DNA of 64,000 bases from contig NZ_JABEZU010000002.1 of NCBI RefSeq assembly GCF_013149785.1, positions 806,001 through 870,000 on the forward strand, written 5' to 3'. The position numbers were made by a program, and so were the translations under genes. Source of the DNA: Isoptericola halotolerans (GTDB lineage Bacteria > Actinomycetota > Actinomycetes > Actinomycetales > Cellulomonadaceae). The first letter of the stretch is position 1; every line of letters begins with the position of its first letter. Shown here one piece after another: positions 1 to 8,434 of this stretch. Below the pieces are notes generated by a model. That model did not search any database, had not been told where the DNA came from, and worked only from the letters and a program-made list of their open reading frames with translations.

Positions 1-1707
1 GTTGGCCATGTCGAACTCGAGGACGGCCTCGTAGCCGAGACCGTTGGCGGTGTTCTGCATCGAGGTGAGCAGGCTCTCGAACTCGGCCTCGTCCTTGGCG
101 AAGACCATCTTCCAGGAGTGCTCGATGATGGCGGCCTTGGCCTGGTTGCGGTTCGCCTCGATCTCGCTGCCGTCCGGGGGTGCGACGTAGCTCGCGCCCG
201 GTGCGACGATCAGCTCGCCGGCGGTCTCGAGGTACTCCATGGCGGTCGTCGCACCACCCACGCGAGAGCTCCAGTCCTCGGTGAGCGGGTTCGCCACCGA
301 CTCCTGGTAGCTCGGCCAGTAGGTGTAGCTGTAGGGGGAGTCGATCTCCGGGTTCACGTCCTTGGGCAGGACGGTGTTGATGTTGAGCGCCGACACGCCG
401 TCCTCGTAGGCGCCGCCACCCCACTCGGCGGGCACGTCGGCGCCGCCCTCGAGGAAGACCTGCCGGCCGAAGTCGGTCAGCGCCGGCTCGCCGTCGTCGC
501 CGAGCTCCCAGGTCAGGCCCTCCGGGCCGGCGGAGCCCATGGTCTGCGAGGAGTTGGCCATGACACCCTCGGGCGAGTACAGCCAGTCGATGAACGCCGC
601 GAGGCGCTCGGGGTCCTCCGCGCCGGACCCGATGCCCAGGATCTGCTGACCACCGTAGACCTCGGCACCGTAGGAGAAGACCTTCTGGTCGTCCAGGGGG
701 AGGAGCTCGAATCCCTTGCCCTCGGCCATGCGCTCCTCGGTGTTGTACGCGGACTGGCCGAGCCAGGGCCACCAGGCGAGGAGCACCTGCCCGTTCTGGT
801 ACTTGGAGAACATCGTGTCGTAGTTCTGCGTGGTCGACTCGGGGTCGACGAGGCCCATCTGGTTGGCGTCGAAGTAGAACCTCAGCGCGCGGACGTACTC
901 CGAGTCGGAGTCGATGATGCTCTGGTAGTCGGAGCCGTCGGCCGCTGCCAGGACGAATCCGAGCTCGTCGTACCCGTAGAGCGTGGCGGGCTGCTTGGCG
1001 GTGACCATCATGTTGCCGTCCCAGTCCCCGAAGAGCGAGATCGCATAGGTCGGCTGGCCGTTCTCGGCCTCCGGCTGCGCCCGCTGCATCTCCTGCAGGA
1101 CGGGCAGGAGGTCCTCGAGCGTCGAGACGTCCGGGTAGCCGATCTCACCGTAGAGGTCCCACCGCAGGTAGGCGCCGAACGTGGGCTCGAGGCCCTCGGA
1201 CGGCTCGGTGGGCAGCAGGGTCGAGACCGCCGTGGGGAACCCGTAGACGCCGTCGGAGCCCTCGTTGAGCTTCTCGACCGCAGGGTCGAACGGGGCGACG
1301 TTCTCCATCGACTCGTAGTAGCGCGACGCGTCGAGCAGGAGCCCGCCCTGGATGAGCTCGTCCATCTGCTGGCCCTTGTCGACGATGACGAGGTCGCCCA
1401 GGTCGCCGCCCGAGACGCGGGTGTTGTACAGCGTGTCACCCCCGCCGGCGACGTTGGGAGCGATGATGTTGAGCTCCATGTTGAACTTGTCCTCGACGAT
1501 CTTGCCGAACCACCCGGACTGGATCCCCATGTAGTTGGCCAGCCCGGAGAAGACGTCGACCGTGATGGGGTCGGCCTGCGACCAGTCCTGGTCGATGCTC
1601 ACCGCCTCGGTGGACTCGTTCTCACCTCCCGGCCCGGAGCAGGCGGTCAGGGAGAGAGCCCCGACCAGTGGTGCGACCAGGATCGCCGCTGCCTTTCTCG
1701 ACTTCAT
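1..1707 (-). CDS. Sugar ABC transporter solute-binding lipoprotein, LplA/YtcQ type (3' end outside the window)
   Basis: The minus-strand frame starts at ATG 1707 and stays open to base 1, so 569 codons are visible and the stop is missing. The N-terminus is a lipoprotein signal: basic MKSRK, a hydrophobic stretch and lipobox LTAC with Cys23. Length and domain look match the large (about 550 aa) extracellular binding proteins that accompany LplB/LplC permeases, so only a few residues are probably lost. It follows its two permeases (30-bp gap) in one leftward operon. It should capture an oligosaccharide outside the cell; the ligand is not readable from sequence, but the operon operator ties it to the neighbouring fucosidase/xylosidase genes. 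Confidence 0.9.
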   Translation of the reverse strand, partial: MKSRKAAAILVAPLVGALSLTACSGPGGENESTEAVSIDQDWSQADPITVDVFSGLANYMGIQSGWFGKIVEDKFNMELNIIAPNVAGGGDTLYNTRVSGGDLGDLVIVDKGQQMDELIQGGLLLDASRYYESMENVAPFDPAVEKLNEGSDGVYGFPTAVSTLLPTEPSEGLEPTFGAYLRWDLYGEIGYPDVSTLEDLLPVLQEMQRAQPEAENGQPTYAISLFGDWDGNMMVTAKQPATLYGYDELGFVLAAADGSDYQSIIDSDSEYVRALRFYFDANQMGLVDPESTTQNYDTMFSKYQNGQVLLAWWPWLGQSAYNTEERMAEGKGFELLPLDDQKVFSYGAEVYGGQQILGIGSGAEDPERLAAFIDWLYSPEGVMANSSQTMGSAGPEGLTWELGDDGEPALTDFGRQVFLEGGADVPAEWGGGAYEDGVSALNINTVLPKDVNPEIDSPYSYTYWPSYQESVANPLTEDWSSRVGGATTAMEYLETAGELIVAPGASYVAPPDGSEIEANRNQAKAAIIEHSWKMVFAKDEAEFESLLTSMQNTANGLGYEAVLEFDMAN

Positions 1708-1737
1708 GACACCCCTTCGTGTTGCGTTGGCGCGCGG

Positions 1738-2694
1738 TCAGCCCTTGACCGCGCCGAGCATGATGCCCTTGACGAAATACCGTTGGAAGAGCGGATAGAT
1801 GAAGATGATCGGCAGCACCACGATCACGGCGACGGTCATCCGTATCGACGTCGGCGTCTGGGAGGTCGCTGCCGACACGATGGAGCCGAGGTTTCCCTGC
1901 GCGTTCTGAGCGGCCTGCGCCAGGCTGCTCGCCTGGTTGGTGTAGGTGTAGAGCAGGTACTGCAGCGAGTACAGGCTCTGGTCGGTGACGTAGAGCAGCG
2001 TGTCCTGGAAGGAGTTCCACTGCGTGACCGCGGTGAAGATCGCCACCGTCGCGAGGATCGGTGTCATGTTGGGCAGGATGATCCGGAAGAACGTCCGGAA
2101 CGTGCCGGCGCCGTCGATCTCCGCCGCCTCCTGCAGGGACCGTGGCATCGCCTCGACGTAGGTCTTGACGAGGATGATGTTGAAGGGCTGGACGATCAAC
2201 GGGATGATGTAGACCCAGAACGAGTTCGTCAGCCCGAGCGTCTTCATCGTGATGTACATGGGGATGAGCCCGGCGCTGAAGTACATCGTGAAGATCGTCA
2301 GGCGGTACCACAGGGAGCGCTTCCACATGCGTTCCTGGGTGAACATGAACCCGAGGAACGCCGAGGCGAGGACGGTGCAGACCGTCCCGATCACCGTCCG
2401 TGCCACGGAGACGATCGCGGCGCTCGACAACCCCTGCAGCCCGGCGATCTGCTCGTAGTTGGACAGGTGGAGGCCCTGGGGGAGCAGCCGGACATCACCC
2501 AGTGCGCTCGCGTCGTTGGCGCTGACCGAGTTGATGATGAGGTAGTAGAACGGGTAGGCGCACAGCAGCGCCATGAGGAGGAACCCGGTGTAGTTCACGA
2601 TCGCGAACGGGATGTCCCCCCGCGTCCGCTGCGAGCTCGGGGGAGTGCTCTTGCGAGGCTTCCTCACCGGCAGGGGAGACGGTGTCGTCACCAT
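1738..2694 (-). CDS. Carbohydrate ABC transporter permease, LplC type
   Basis: This 318-aa protein has about six hydrophobic segments and the binding-protein-dependent permease EAA loop (EAAEIDGAG...ILP, near residue 190) that docks on the ATPase. The C-terminus FVKGIMLGAVKG is typical of the LplC/YtcP subgroup of MalG-like permeases. It lies between the LplB-type permease (15-bp gap) and the binding protein. No ATP-binding subunit is encoded nearby, which is common for these systems because they share an MsmX/MsiK-type ATPase encoded elsewhere; that is inference. Confidence 0.92.
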   Translation of the reverse strand: MVTTPSPLPVRKPRKSTPPSSQRTRGDIPFAIVNYTGFLLMALLCAYPFYYLIINSVSANDASALGDVRLLPQGLHLSNYEQIAGLQGLSSAAIVSVARTVIGTVCTVLASAFLGFMFTQERMWKRSLWYRLTIFTMYFSAGLIPMYITMKTLGLTNSFWVYIIPLIVQPFNIILVKTYVEAMPRSLQEAAEIDGAGTFRTFFRIILPNMTPILATVAIFTAVTQWNSFQDTLLYVTDQSLYSLQYLLYTYTNQASSLAQAAQNAQGNLGSIVSAATSQTPTSIRMTVAVIVVLPIIFIYPLFQRYFVKGIMLGAVKG

Positions 2695-2709
2695 GTCTTG
2701 ACGCCCTCC

Positions 2710-3720
2710 TCAGATGATCGACGTGCCACGGGCACGCTTGGCGACGGCGTTGGCCGCCACGAGCAGCAGGACCGATATCAGGCTCTTGAGCATGCCGATG
2801 GCCGTGGCCATCGACAGGCTGTTCCCCGTGATCCCGATGTTGTAGACGTACAGGTCCAGCACCTGGATGTACTCCTTGTTGAACGCGTTCTGGAAGACGT
2901 AGTACTGCTCCATGCCGTTGTTGAGCATGTTGGCGATGGACAGCACCAGGAGGACCACGTAGGTGGGCATCAGGTGCGGGAAGGTGATGTACCGCATGAT
3001 CTGGAAGCGGCCGGCGCCGTCGATCCGCGCCGACTCGTACAGGGCGGGGTCGATCGCCGCGATCGCGGCGAGGTAGAGGATCGCCCCCCACCCGAGGCCT
3101 TTCCACAGGCTCCACAGGAGCATCGCCAGCCACACGTGCTGATCGGTGTCGAGGAACTTGATGGGCGTGGTGATGAGTCCCGAGTCGTGCAGGACCGAGT
3201 TCACCAGCCCCGAGGTGGAGAACAGCGAGAACGCGATCATGTAGACGAGCACCCACGAGATGAAGTTCGGCAGCGTTGTCAGCGTCTGGACGCTGTTGCG
3301 GAACCAAGGGGCCCTGATCTCGTTGAGCAGCATCGCGAAGAACACGGGCAGCAGGGACGTCGCGAATCCCAGGAAGCTCATCGCGAGGGTGTTCGTCAGC
3401 ACCTGCCCGATCTGCTGCATCTGCGTCGGGGAGGACACCAGCATCTCGAACCACTGGAACCCGACGAACTCGCTGCCGGACATCCCGAGGGCGGGGCGGT
3501 AGTCGTAGAAGGCGGTGACCCAGCCGGCGAGCGGGAGGTACGAGAAGAGGAAGATCAGCACCAGGAACGGCAGGATCATCAGGAAGAGCGTCTTCGAGGA
3601 CTGCGCGCTCCTGACCTCCCGCGAGCCGCGCCGACGCCGCGGGTCCGGCGCGGGGCGGAGCTTCGCGGGCGCCGCAGCGTTGGCCTCCGCCGTCGTCGGC
3701 GTTCCCTGGGTCAGGCTCAC
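2710..3720 (-). CDS. Carbohydrate ABC transporter permease, LplB type
   Basis: This is the first gene of the leftward operon, 336 aa. A basic N-terminal tail of about 45 residues precedes six predicted membrane segments, and a permease EAA-type loop (YESARIDGAGRF) lies near residue 235. The C-terminus KRARGTSII is typical of LplB/YteP proteins. A promoter with a LacI-type operator directly downstream lies about 45-90 bp upstream of the ATG. The partner permease and binding protein follow, so this is half of a heterodimeric oligosaccharide importer. Confidence 0.92.
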   Translation of the reverse strand: MSLTQGTPTTAEANAAAPAKLRPAPDPRRRRGSREVRSAQSSKTLFLMILPFLVLIFLFSYLPLAGWVTAFYDYRPALGMSGSEFVGFQWFEMLVSSPTQMQQIGQVLTNTLAMSFLGFATSLLPVFFAMLLNEIRAPWFRNSVQTLTTLPNFISWVLVYMIAFSLFSTSGLVNSVLHDSGLITTPIKFLDTDQHVWLAMLLWSLWKGLGWGAILYLAAIAAIDPALYESARIDGAGRFQIMRYITFPHLMPTYVVLLVLSIANMLNNGMEQYYVFQNAFNKEYIQVLDLYVYNIGITGNSLSMATAIGMLKSLISVLLLVAANAVAKRARGTSII

Positions 3721-3762
3721 CTGTCACTCCCTCGTGATGGTTCGGCGCGAGGACGACCGTTC

Positions 3763-3778
3763 GTCGAAGCGCTTCGAC
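3763..3778. promoter_or_regulatory. LacI-family operator, perfect 16-bp palindrome
   Basis: GTCGAAGCGCTTCGAC is a perfect palindrome with the central CG usual for LacI-family operators. It lies 43 bp upstream of the first permease gene and just downstream of that operon's predicted -10 element, where a bound repressor would block transcription. The same core recurs at 14277-14290, and a close variant at 12022-12039. The LacI regulator at 8431-9444 is the obvious candidate to bind it. Confidence 0.85.
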
Positions 3779-3779
3779 A

Positions 3780-3809
3780 TTAGTACCACCGGGAACCGTT
3801 CCAGCGCAA
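3780..3809 (-). promoter_or_regulatory. Predicted promoter of the leftward LplB-LplC-SBP operon
   Basis: On the minus strand TTGCGC (3804-3809), an 18-bp spacer and TACTAA (3780-3785) resemble a sigma-70-type promoter. The operator at 3763-3778 begins immediately downstream of the -10 hexamer. Confidence 0.5.
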
Positions 3810-3873
3810 CGATGTCCACCGGCGATCGGCCGCGCGGGGGCAGCAGTCGTGACCAAGATGTGATCTGGCCGTC

Positions 3874-3905
3874 TTGACCGACGCTTTCGGCTGTGGAAGT
3901 TTATC
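3874..3905 (+). promoter_or_regulatory. Possible promoter of the rightward SBP-permease-DUF624 operon
   Basis: TTGACC at 3874-3879 is a good -35 element. An unusually AT-rich patch (GTTTATCGATC, 3899-3909) follows at a long spacing of 19-20 bp, so the -10 assignment is weak. The TTTA/TAAA ends at 3900-3917 could belong to a regulator site, but the centre does not pair. The leader to ATG 4001 is about 90 nt. Confidence 0.4.
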
Positions 3906-4000
3906 GATCAACGTAAATCGTTTTCGGCCCTTTGCACCGGATGCAGGGACGGACGCGGCACTCCCGGCGACGGCGCCGGGCGGACTCGAGGGAGAGAGCC

Positions 4001-5701
4001 ATGACCAGACGACACGCGGGGCGGACCGGGCGCAACCGGCGGCTGGCCGCCGGGACGGCTGCCATGACATCGGCAGCGCTGGTGCTGGCGGCGTGCAGCA
4101 GCGGCAGCACGGGGGGCGACGGCGGCGGTGACCGTGACGGTGACGGTGACACGGTGGCTCTCGAGTGTGCGCAGGACAGCGAGGCGGACGCGCAGTTCAC
4201 CGCAGCCGAGGCCACCTCGCTCGGGATCCTGTGGACGGACTGGCCGGACTACCCGATCAAGGACTCGTGGCAGATCTTCGACGAGATCGAGAACCGCACC
4301 AACGTGCGGCTCGAGACGACGAACATCCCCTTCAGCGACGCCGAGGAGAAGCGGGGTCTGCTGATCAGCGCCGGCGACGCGCCACCCCTGGTCCCTCTCA
4401 TCTACACCGGGGACGAGCAGCAGTACGCGGCGTCGGGGGCGGTCCTGCCCCTGAGCGACTACGCCGAGTACATGCCGAACTTCCAGAAGTACGTCGAGGA
4501 GTGGGAGCTCGGCGAGATGGTCGAGAACCTGCGCCAGGCCGACGGCAAGTACTACATGACCCCCGGCCTGCAAGAGGTGTCCGTCCCGGTCTTCACGCTC
4601 CTGATCCGCAAGGACGTCTTCGACGAGGTCGGCGCTCCCGTCCCGGACACGTGGGACGAGCTGCGCGAGGGTCTGCGGCTGATCAAGGAGGCCTACCCCG
4701 ACAGCCGTCCGCTCGCGGACGGGTTCGAGGGACAGTCGATGCTCAACTACGCCGCCCACGCGTTCGGCACCGTCGCGGGCTGGGGCTTCGGCAACGGCAT
4801 GTTCTACGACGAGCAGACCGACGCCTTCGAGTACGCGCCCACCACCGAGGGCTACAAGAACATGGTGGAGTACTTCCACGGCCTGGTCGAGGACGGGCTG
4901 CTCGACACGGAGTCGTTCACCGAGCAGAACGACGGCATGGGCACCGTCCAGGAGAAGTTCGCCAACGAGGTCGTGTTCGCGGCGTCCGGGGCGGCCGGCA
5001 CGGTGCAGGAGTTCGGCTCGGCGCTGAAGGCTGCCCAGCCCGACGCCGAGTTCGAGATCGTCCAGCTGCCGCCCCCCGGCGGCGACGCCGGCGCCGTCGT
5101 CGAGCCGCGGAACTTCTGGAACGGCTTCATGATCACGTCCGAGGCCGCGGACGACCCCGACCTGTGCACGTACATCCAGTTCGCCGACTGGCTCTACTAC
5201 AACCAGGACGCCCGCGAGATGCTGCAGTGGGGCATCGAGGGGGAGACCTACACCAAGGACGCCGACGGGACGATCACGCTCAACCCGGAGTACAAGTACG
5301 AGTCGTACAACATCAACACCGACGAGGGTTCCATCGACATCAAGGCGGACCTCGGCTGGGCGAACGACGTCCTGGCCGGTTCCACCGAGTCCCGGAGCCT
5401 CAAGGAGTCGTACAACCCGGAGCAGTTCGTCGACTACCTCGACGTCGTGACGTCCACGCGGACTCCCCGCGAGCCCTTCCCGCCCGCGCCCCTGACGGAG
5501 GACGAGCTCGAGCGGGCGTCGCTCATGGCGACTCCTCTGAAGGACACGGTCGACACCGCCACGCTGCAGTTCATCCTGGGCCAGCGGGACATGAGCGAGT
5601 GGGACGACTTCGTCACCCAGCTCGACGGCCAGGGGCTGCCGGCCTACGTCGAGCTCATCAACGAGGCCAAGGACCGGTTCGCCGAGAACCAGGGTTCCTG
5701 A
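4001..5701 (+). CDS. Sugar ABC transporter solute-binding lipoprotein, LplA type
   Basis: ATG 4001 follows a purine-rich GAGGGAGAGAG site and opens a lipoprotein signal peptide ending in LAAC (Cys32), so it is preferred over an in-frame ATG at 3932 whose product would begin with an arginine run. The mature N-terminus carries a flexible Gly/Asp linker encoded by a short GACGGT-type tandem repeat (about 4128-4152). The 566-aa product has the size of LplA-like binding proteins and is followed by LplB- and LplC-type permeases. It is a second, divergent importer next to the one at 1-3720; the ligand is unknown. Confidence 0.92.
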   Translation: MTRRHAGRTGRNRRLAAGTAAMTSAALVLAACSSGSTGGDGGGDRDGDGDTVALECAQDSEADAQFTAAEATSLGILWTDWPDYPIKDSWQIFDEIENRTNVRLETTNIPFSDAEEKRGLLISAGDAPPLVPLIYTGDEQQYAASGAVLPLSDYAEYMPNFQKYVEEWELGEMVENLRQADGKYYMTPGLQEVSVPVFTLLIRKDVFDEVGAPVPDTWDELREGLRLIKEAYPDSRPLADGFEGQSMLNYAAHAFGTVAGWGFGNGMFYDEQTDAFEYAPTTEGYKNMVEYFHGLVEDGLLDTESFTEQNDGMGTVQEKFANEVVFAASGAAGTVQEFGSALKAAQPDAEFEIVQLPPPGGDAGAVVEPRNFWNGFMITSEAADDPDLCTYIQFADWLYYNQDAREMLQWGIEGETYTKDADGTITLNPEYKYESYNINTDEGSIDIKADLGWANDVLAGSTESRSLKESYNPEQFVDYLDVVTSTRTPREPFPPAPLTEDELERASLMATPLKDTVDTATLQFILGQRDMSEWDDFVTQLDGQGLPAYVELINEAKDRFAENQGS

Positions 5702-5783
5702 CCGTCGCCGATCGATCGGTCCCGGGACGGGTCGGACGCCCTGTGCGTCCCGGCCCGTCCCGGGGCCCGACGAAGGAGTTCGC

Positions 5784-6812
5784 ATGAGCGTCATCCCAGC
5801 GCGGGGCGGCGGGGAGAAGGTCGGCGTGGTGCCGAGCTCTGCGGTCGCCCCGGCGTCACCGCCGGGGGCCGGGCCCGGTCAGCAGATCGCGGTGCGTCGC
5901 CGGTCCGCCAAGGTCCCCTGGCGCACCGCGTTGCGCCGCGACTGGCCGCTGTACGCGATGGCACTGCTGCCGGTCGTCTTCCTGCTGATCTTCCGGTACG
6001 TCCCGATGCTCGGGAACGTCATCGCCTTCCGGAGGTTCCGCCCCGGAGGGTCGATCTTCGGTGACGAGTGGGTCGGCCTGCGCTACATCGACATGTTCAT
6101 CGCCGACCCGACCTTCTGGCAGGTCTTCTGGAACACGGCGATCCTCGGCGGGCTCTCCCTGGTCATCGTCTTCCCGCTGCCGATCGTGCTGGCTCTCATG
6201 CTCAACGAGGTCCGCAAACGGGCCTTCAAGCGCACGATCCAGTCGATCACGTACCTGCCACACTTCCTGTCGATCGTCATCGTCGCCGGGATGGTCATGC
6301 AGCTGCTGTCGCTCGAGGGCACGGTGAACCAGATCATCGGTGCCTTCGGGGGTGAACCGATCGCGTTCCTGCAGCGGGCCGAGTGGTTCCGGACGATCTA
6401 CGTCACCTCGGAGATCTGGCAGACCGTCGGCTGGGGCACGATCCTGTACCTCGCGGCGCTGACCACGATCGACCAGCAGCTCTACGAGGCCGCCGTCATC
6501 GACGGCGCCAACCGGTGGCGGCAGACATGGCACGTCACGCTGCCGGGGATCCGGCCGATGATGGTGACCCTGCTCATCCTCAACGTGGGCACGTTCCTCA
6601 ACGTCGGGTTCGAGAAGGTGCTGCTGCTCTACAACCCGCTGACCTACGCCACCGCGGACGTGATCTCCACGTACCTGTACCGCGTGGGTCTGGTGGCCAA
6701 CAACTTCAGCTATGCCGCAGCGATCGGACTGTTCCAGGCCATCATCGGCCTCGTGATGGTCCTGGGGGCGAACCTCGTCGCGCGTCGACTGGTGGGGACG
6801 AGTCTATGGTGA
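5784..6812 (+). CDS. Carbohydrate ABC transporter permease, LplB type
   Basis: ATG 5784 follows AAGGAG (5773-5778) at good spacing. The 342-aa product has a basic N-terminal extension, six membrane segments and the EAA loop YEAAVIDGANRWRQ near residue 235; it ends RRLVGTSLW, as LplB proteins do. Its stop overlaps the start of the next permease by 7 bp (ATG at 6806), indicating translational coupling. Confidence 0.93.
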   Translation: MSVIPARGGGEKVGVVPSSAVAPASPPGAGPGQQIAVRRRSAKVPWRTALRRDWPLYAMALLPVVFLLIFRYVPMLGNVIAFRRFRPGGSIFGDEWVGLRYIDMFIADPTFWQVFWNTAILGGLSLVIVFPLPIVLALMLNEVRKRAFKRTIQSITYLPHFLSIVIVAGMVMQLLSLEGTVNQIIGAFGGEPIAFLQRAEWFRTIYVTSEIWQTVGWGTILYLAALTTIDQQLYEAAVIDGANRWRQTWHVTLPGIRPMMVTLLILNVGTFLNVGFEKVLLLYNPLTYATADVISTYLYRVGLVANNFSYAAAIGLFQAIIGLVMVLGANLVARRLVGTSLW

Positions 6813-7732
6813 CCAAAGACATCTTGAGCGCGCCGACGACGCACGGCGCCGTCGGGCCGCGTGACAGCAGGGGCTACCGCGTGTTCACGAGGGTGAACCT
6901 CACGCTGCTCGTCCTGATCTCGCTGATGATGCTCTACCCGTTCGTCACGATCGTCGCCCAGTCGCTGTCCGACCCGGCGGCGATCCGGGCAGGCATGGTG
7001 AGCTTCTGGCCGGTCGGGTTCAACACCGACACGTACAGCGCCGTGGCGCAGAACTCGATGTTCTGGACGAACTACCGGAACACCGTGGTGTACACCGTGG
7101 TGGGAACCACCATCGCCATGATCCTGACGACGACGTTCGCGTACGTCATCGCCAAGCCGCACCTGCGTGGTCGCGGGCTGCTCGTCGGGATCGCCGTGTT
7201 CACCATGTTCTTCAACGGCGGGCTGATCCCCAACTACGTCCTCATCTCGTCGTTGGGGATGACGAACACGATGTGGGCGATCGTGCTGCCCGGGGCGATC
7301 AACGTCTTCAACCTGCTGATCATGAAGTCGTTCTTCGAGAACCAGCCCCAGGAGCTCGAGGAGGCGGCGGCGATCGACGGGCTCGGATGGTTCGGCATCT
7401 TCGGCCGGATCGTCCTCCCGCTGTCGAAGGCGGTCATCGCGACGATGATCCTCTTCTACTCGGTGTTCTTCTGGAACGACTGGTTCGCGGCCTTCCTGTA
7501 CCTCGATCGCCAGGAGCTCTTCCCGGTCACGCTGTACATCCGCAACCTCATCGCCGGTGCGTCGTCGGCGACCTCCGAGGGCGCCGCGCTGTCGGGGATG
7601 AGCACCGAGCTCCTCAGCGCGAACATCCGCGAGGTGACGATCATCCTGACGATCATCCCGATCCTGTGCGTCTACCCCTTCGTGCAGCGCTACTTCGTCT
7701 CGGGCATCATGCTCGGTTCGGTCAAGGGCTGA
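6806..7732 (+). CDS. Carbohydrate ABC transporter permease, LplC type
   Basis: The 308-aa product begins MVTKDIL at ATG 6806, inside the end of the preceding gene. It has six membrane segments, the EAA loop EEAAAIDGLGWFG near residue 190, and the LplC-type terminus FVSGIMLGSVKG, nearly the same as its counterpart at 1738-2694. It completes the second LplABC-type importer. Confidence 0.93.
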   Translation: MVTKDILSAPTTHGAVGPRDSRGYRVFTRVNLTLLVLISLMMLYPFVTIVAQSLSDPAAIRAGMVSFWPVGFNTDTYSAVAQNSMFWTNYRNTVVYTVVGTTIAMILTTTFAYVIAKPHLRGRGLLVGIAVFTMFFNGGLIPNYVLISSLGMTNTMWAIVLPGAINVFNLLIMKSFFENQPQELEEAAAIDGLGWFGIFGRIVLPLSKAVIATMILFYSVFFWNDWFAAFLYLDRQELFPVTLYIRNLIAGASSATSEGAALSGMSTELLSANIREVTIILTIIPILCVYPFVQRYFVSGIMLGSVKG

Positions 7733-7738
7733 GCCGCG

Positions 7739-8419
7739 ATGAGGACCCCGGCCGAGCACGGCAGCGGACCGCTCTCGCAGATCGCGGGAGCGGTGTTCCG
7801 CTACACCGTGCTCGGCCTGTGCCTGGTGGTGACGTGCGCCCCCACCCTGGTGGTGATCGTGCTGCTCGGCCAGGGGTCGTCCACCGTGCCGTTCCAGGTG
7901 CTCGCGCTGCTGCCGGTGGCGCCGGCGCTCTCGGCCGGGCTCTGGGCTGTCCGCGGGTGGCAGCAGGACGCCGACGCCTCGGCGTTCCTGCTCTTCGTCC
8001 GCGGGTGCCGGCGCAACGTGGGCGACGTGCTGAGGTGGTGGGTGCCGACGCTCGCGGTCGGCGGGGTGCTCGGGGCAAACGTCGCGCTCGCCGACGTGGT
8101 CCCGGGGGCCGAGCTCGTGCGGGGGCTGTCGATCGTCGTGGCCGTGCTGCTGCCGCTCTGGTCCGGGCAGATGCTGATCGTGACGACGTTCTTCGCGTTC
8201 CGCACGAGGGACGCCGCCCGGATCGCCGCCGCCGAGCTCTTCTCGTCCTGGCGGGTCACGCTCGCCCACGTGTCGCTGCTCGTCGTCGCGGTCGGGGTGG
8301 TCCGCCTGGGCACGGAGGCGCTCCTGCTGTTCTGTGCCTGGGCGTTCGTCGCCCTGCTCGAGGTCTCCTCGCGGCCGACCGTCCGGGACGTCCGCGTGCG
8401 GTTCACGGTCCGAGCCTGA
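7739..8419 (+). CDS. DUF624/YesL-like integral membrane protein
   Basis: A 226-aa protein that starts six bases after the LplC-type permease. It has about five hydrophobic segments (near residues 20-45, 55-70, 100-115, 128-150 and 180-205) with tryptophan and arginine at the membrane edges. YesL-like proteins (DUF624) are small membrane proteins found with LplABC-type sugar importers in Firmicutes and actinobacteria, and their role is unsettled. The assignment rests on size, topology and context, not on a diagnostic motif. Confidence 0.7.
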   Translation: MRTPAEHGSGPLSQIAGAVFRYTVLGLCLVVTCAPTLVVIVLLGQGSSTVPFQVLALLPVAPALSAGLWAVRGWQQDADASAFLLFVRGCRRNVGDVLRWWVPTLAVGGVLGANVALADVVPGAELVRGLSIVVAVLLPLWSGQMLIVTTFFAFRTRDAARIAAAELFSSWRVTLAHVSLLVVAVGVVRLGTEALLLFCAWAFVALLEVSSRPTVRDVRVRFTVRA

Positions 8420-8434
8420 GGCCGGACGCCTCAG
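8416..8434. terminator. Short bidirectional hairpin between convergent genes
   Basis: CTGAGGC, five bases, then GCCTCAG forms a 7-bp stem. The rightward DUF624 stop codon (8417-8419) lies in the left arm and the leftward LacI stop (8431-8433) in the right arm. There is no T-tract. It probably separates the two convergent transcripts. Confidence 0.45.

Noticed and set aside
118-3783. Long rightward open frame opposite the transporter operon
   Set aside because: It is an Arg/Val/Asp-rich shadow of the minus-strand binding protein and permeases, which show signal peptide, membrane and EAA motifs.
3900-3917. TTTATCGATCAACGTAAA as a LacI-type operator
   Set aside because: Only the outer four bases pair; the centre is not palindromic and lacks the CG usual for LacI sites. 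Kept only as part of a weak promoter call.
4128-4152. GACGGT-type tandem repeat as a CRISPR or phase-variation tract
   Set aside because: It is a short in-frame repeat coding the Gly/Asp linker after the lipobox; too short and coding-consistent for either.
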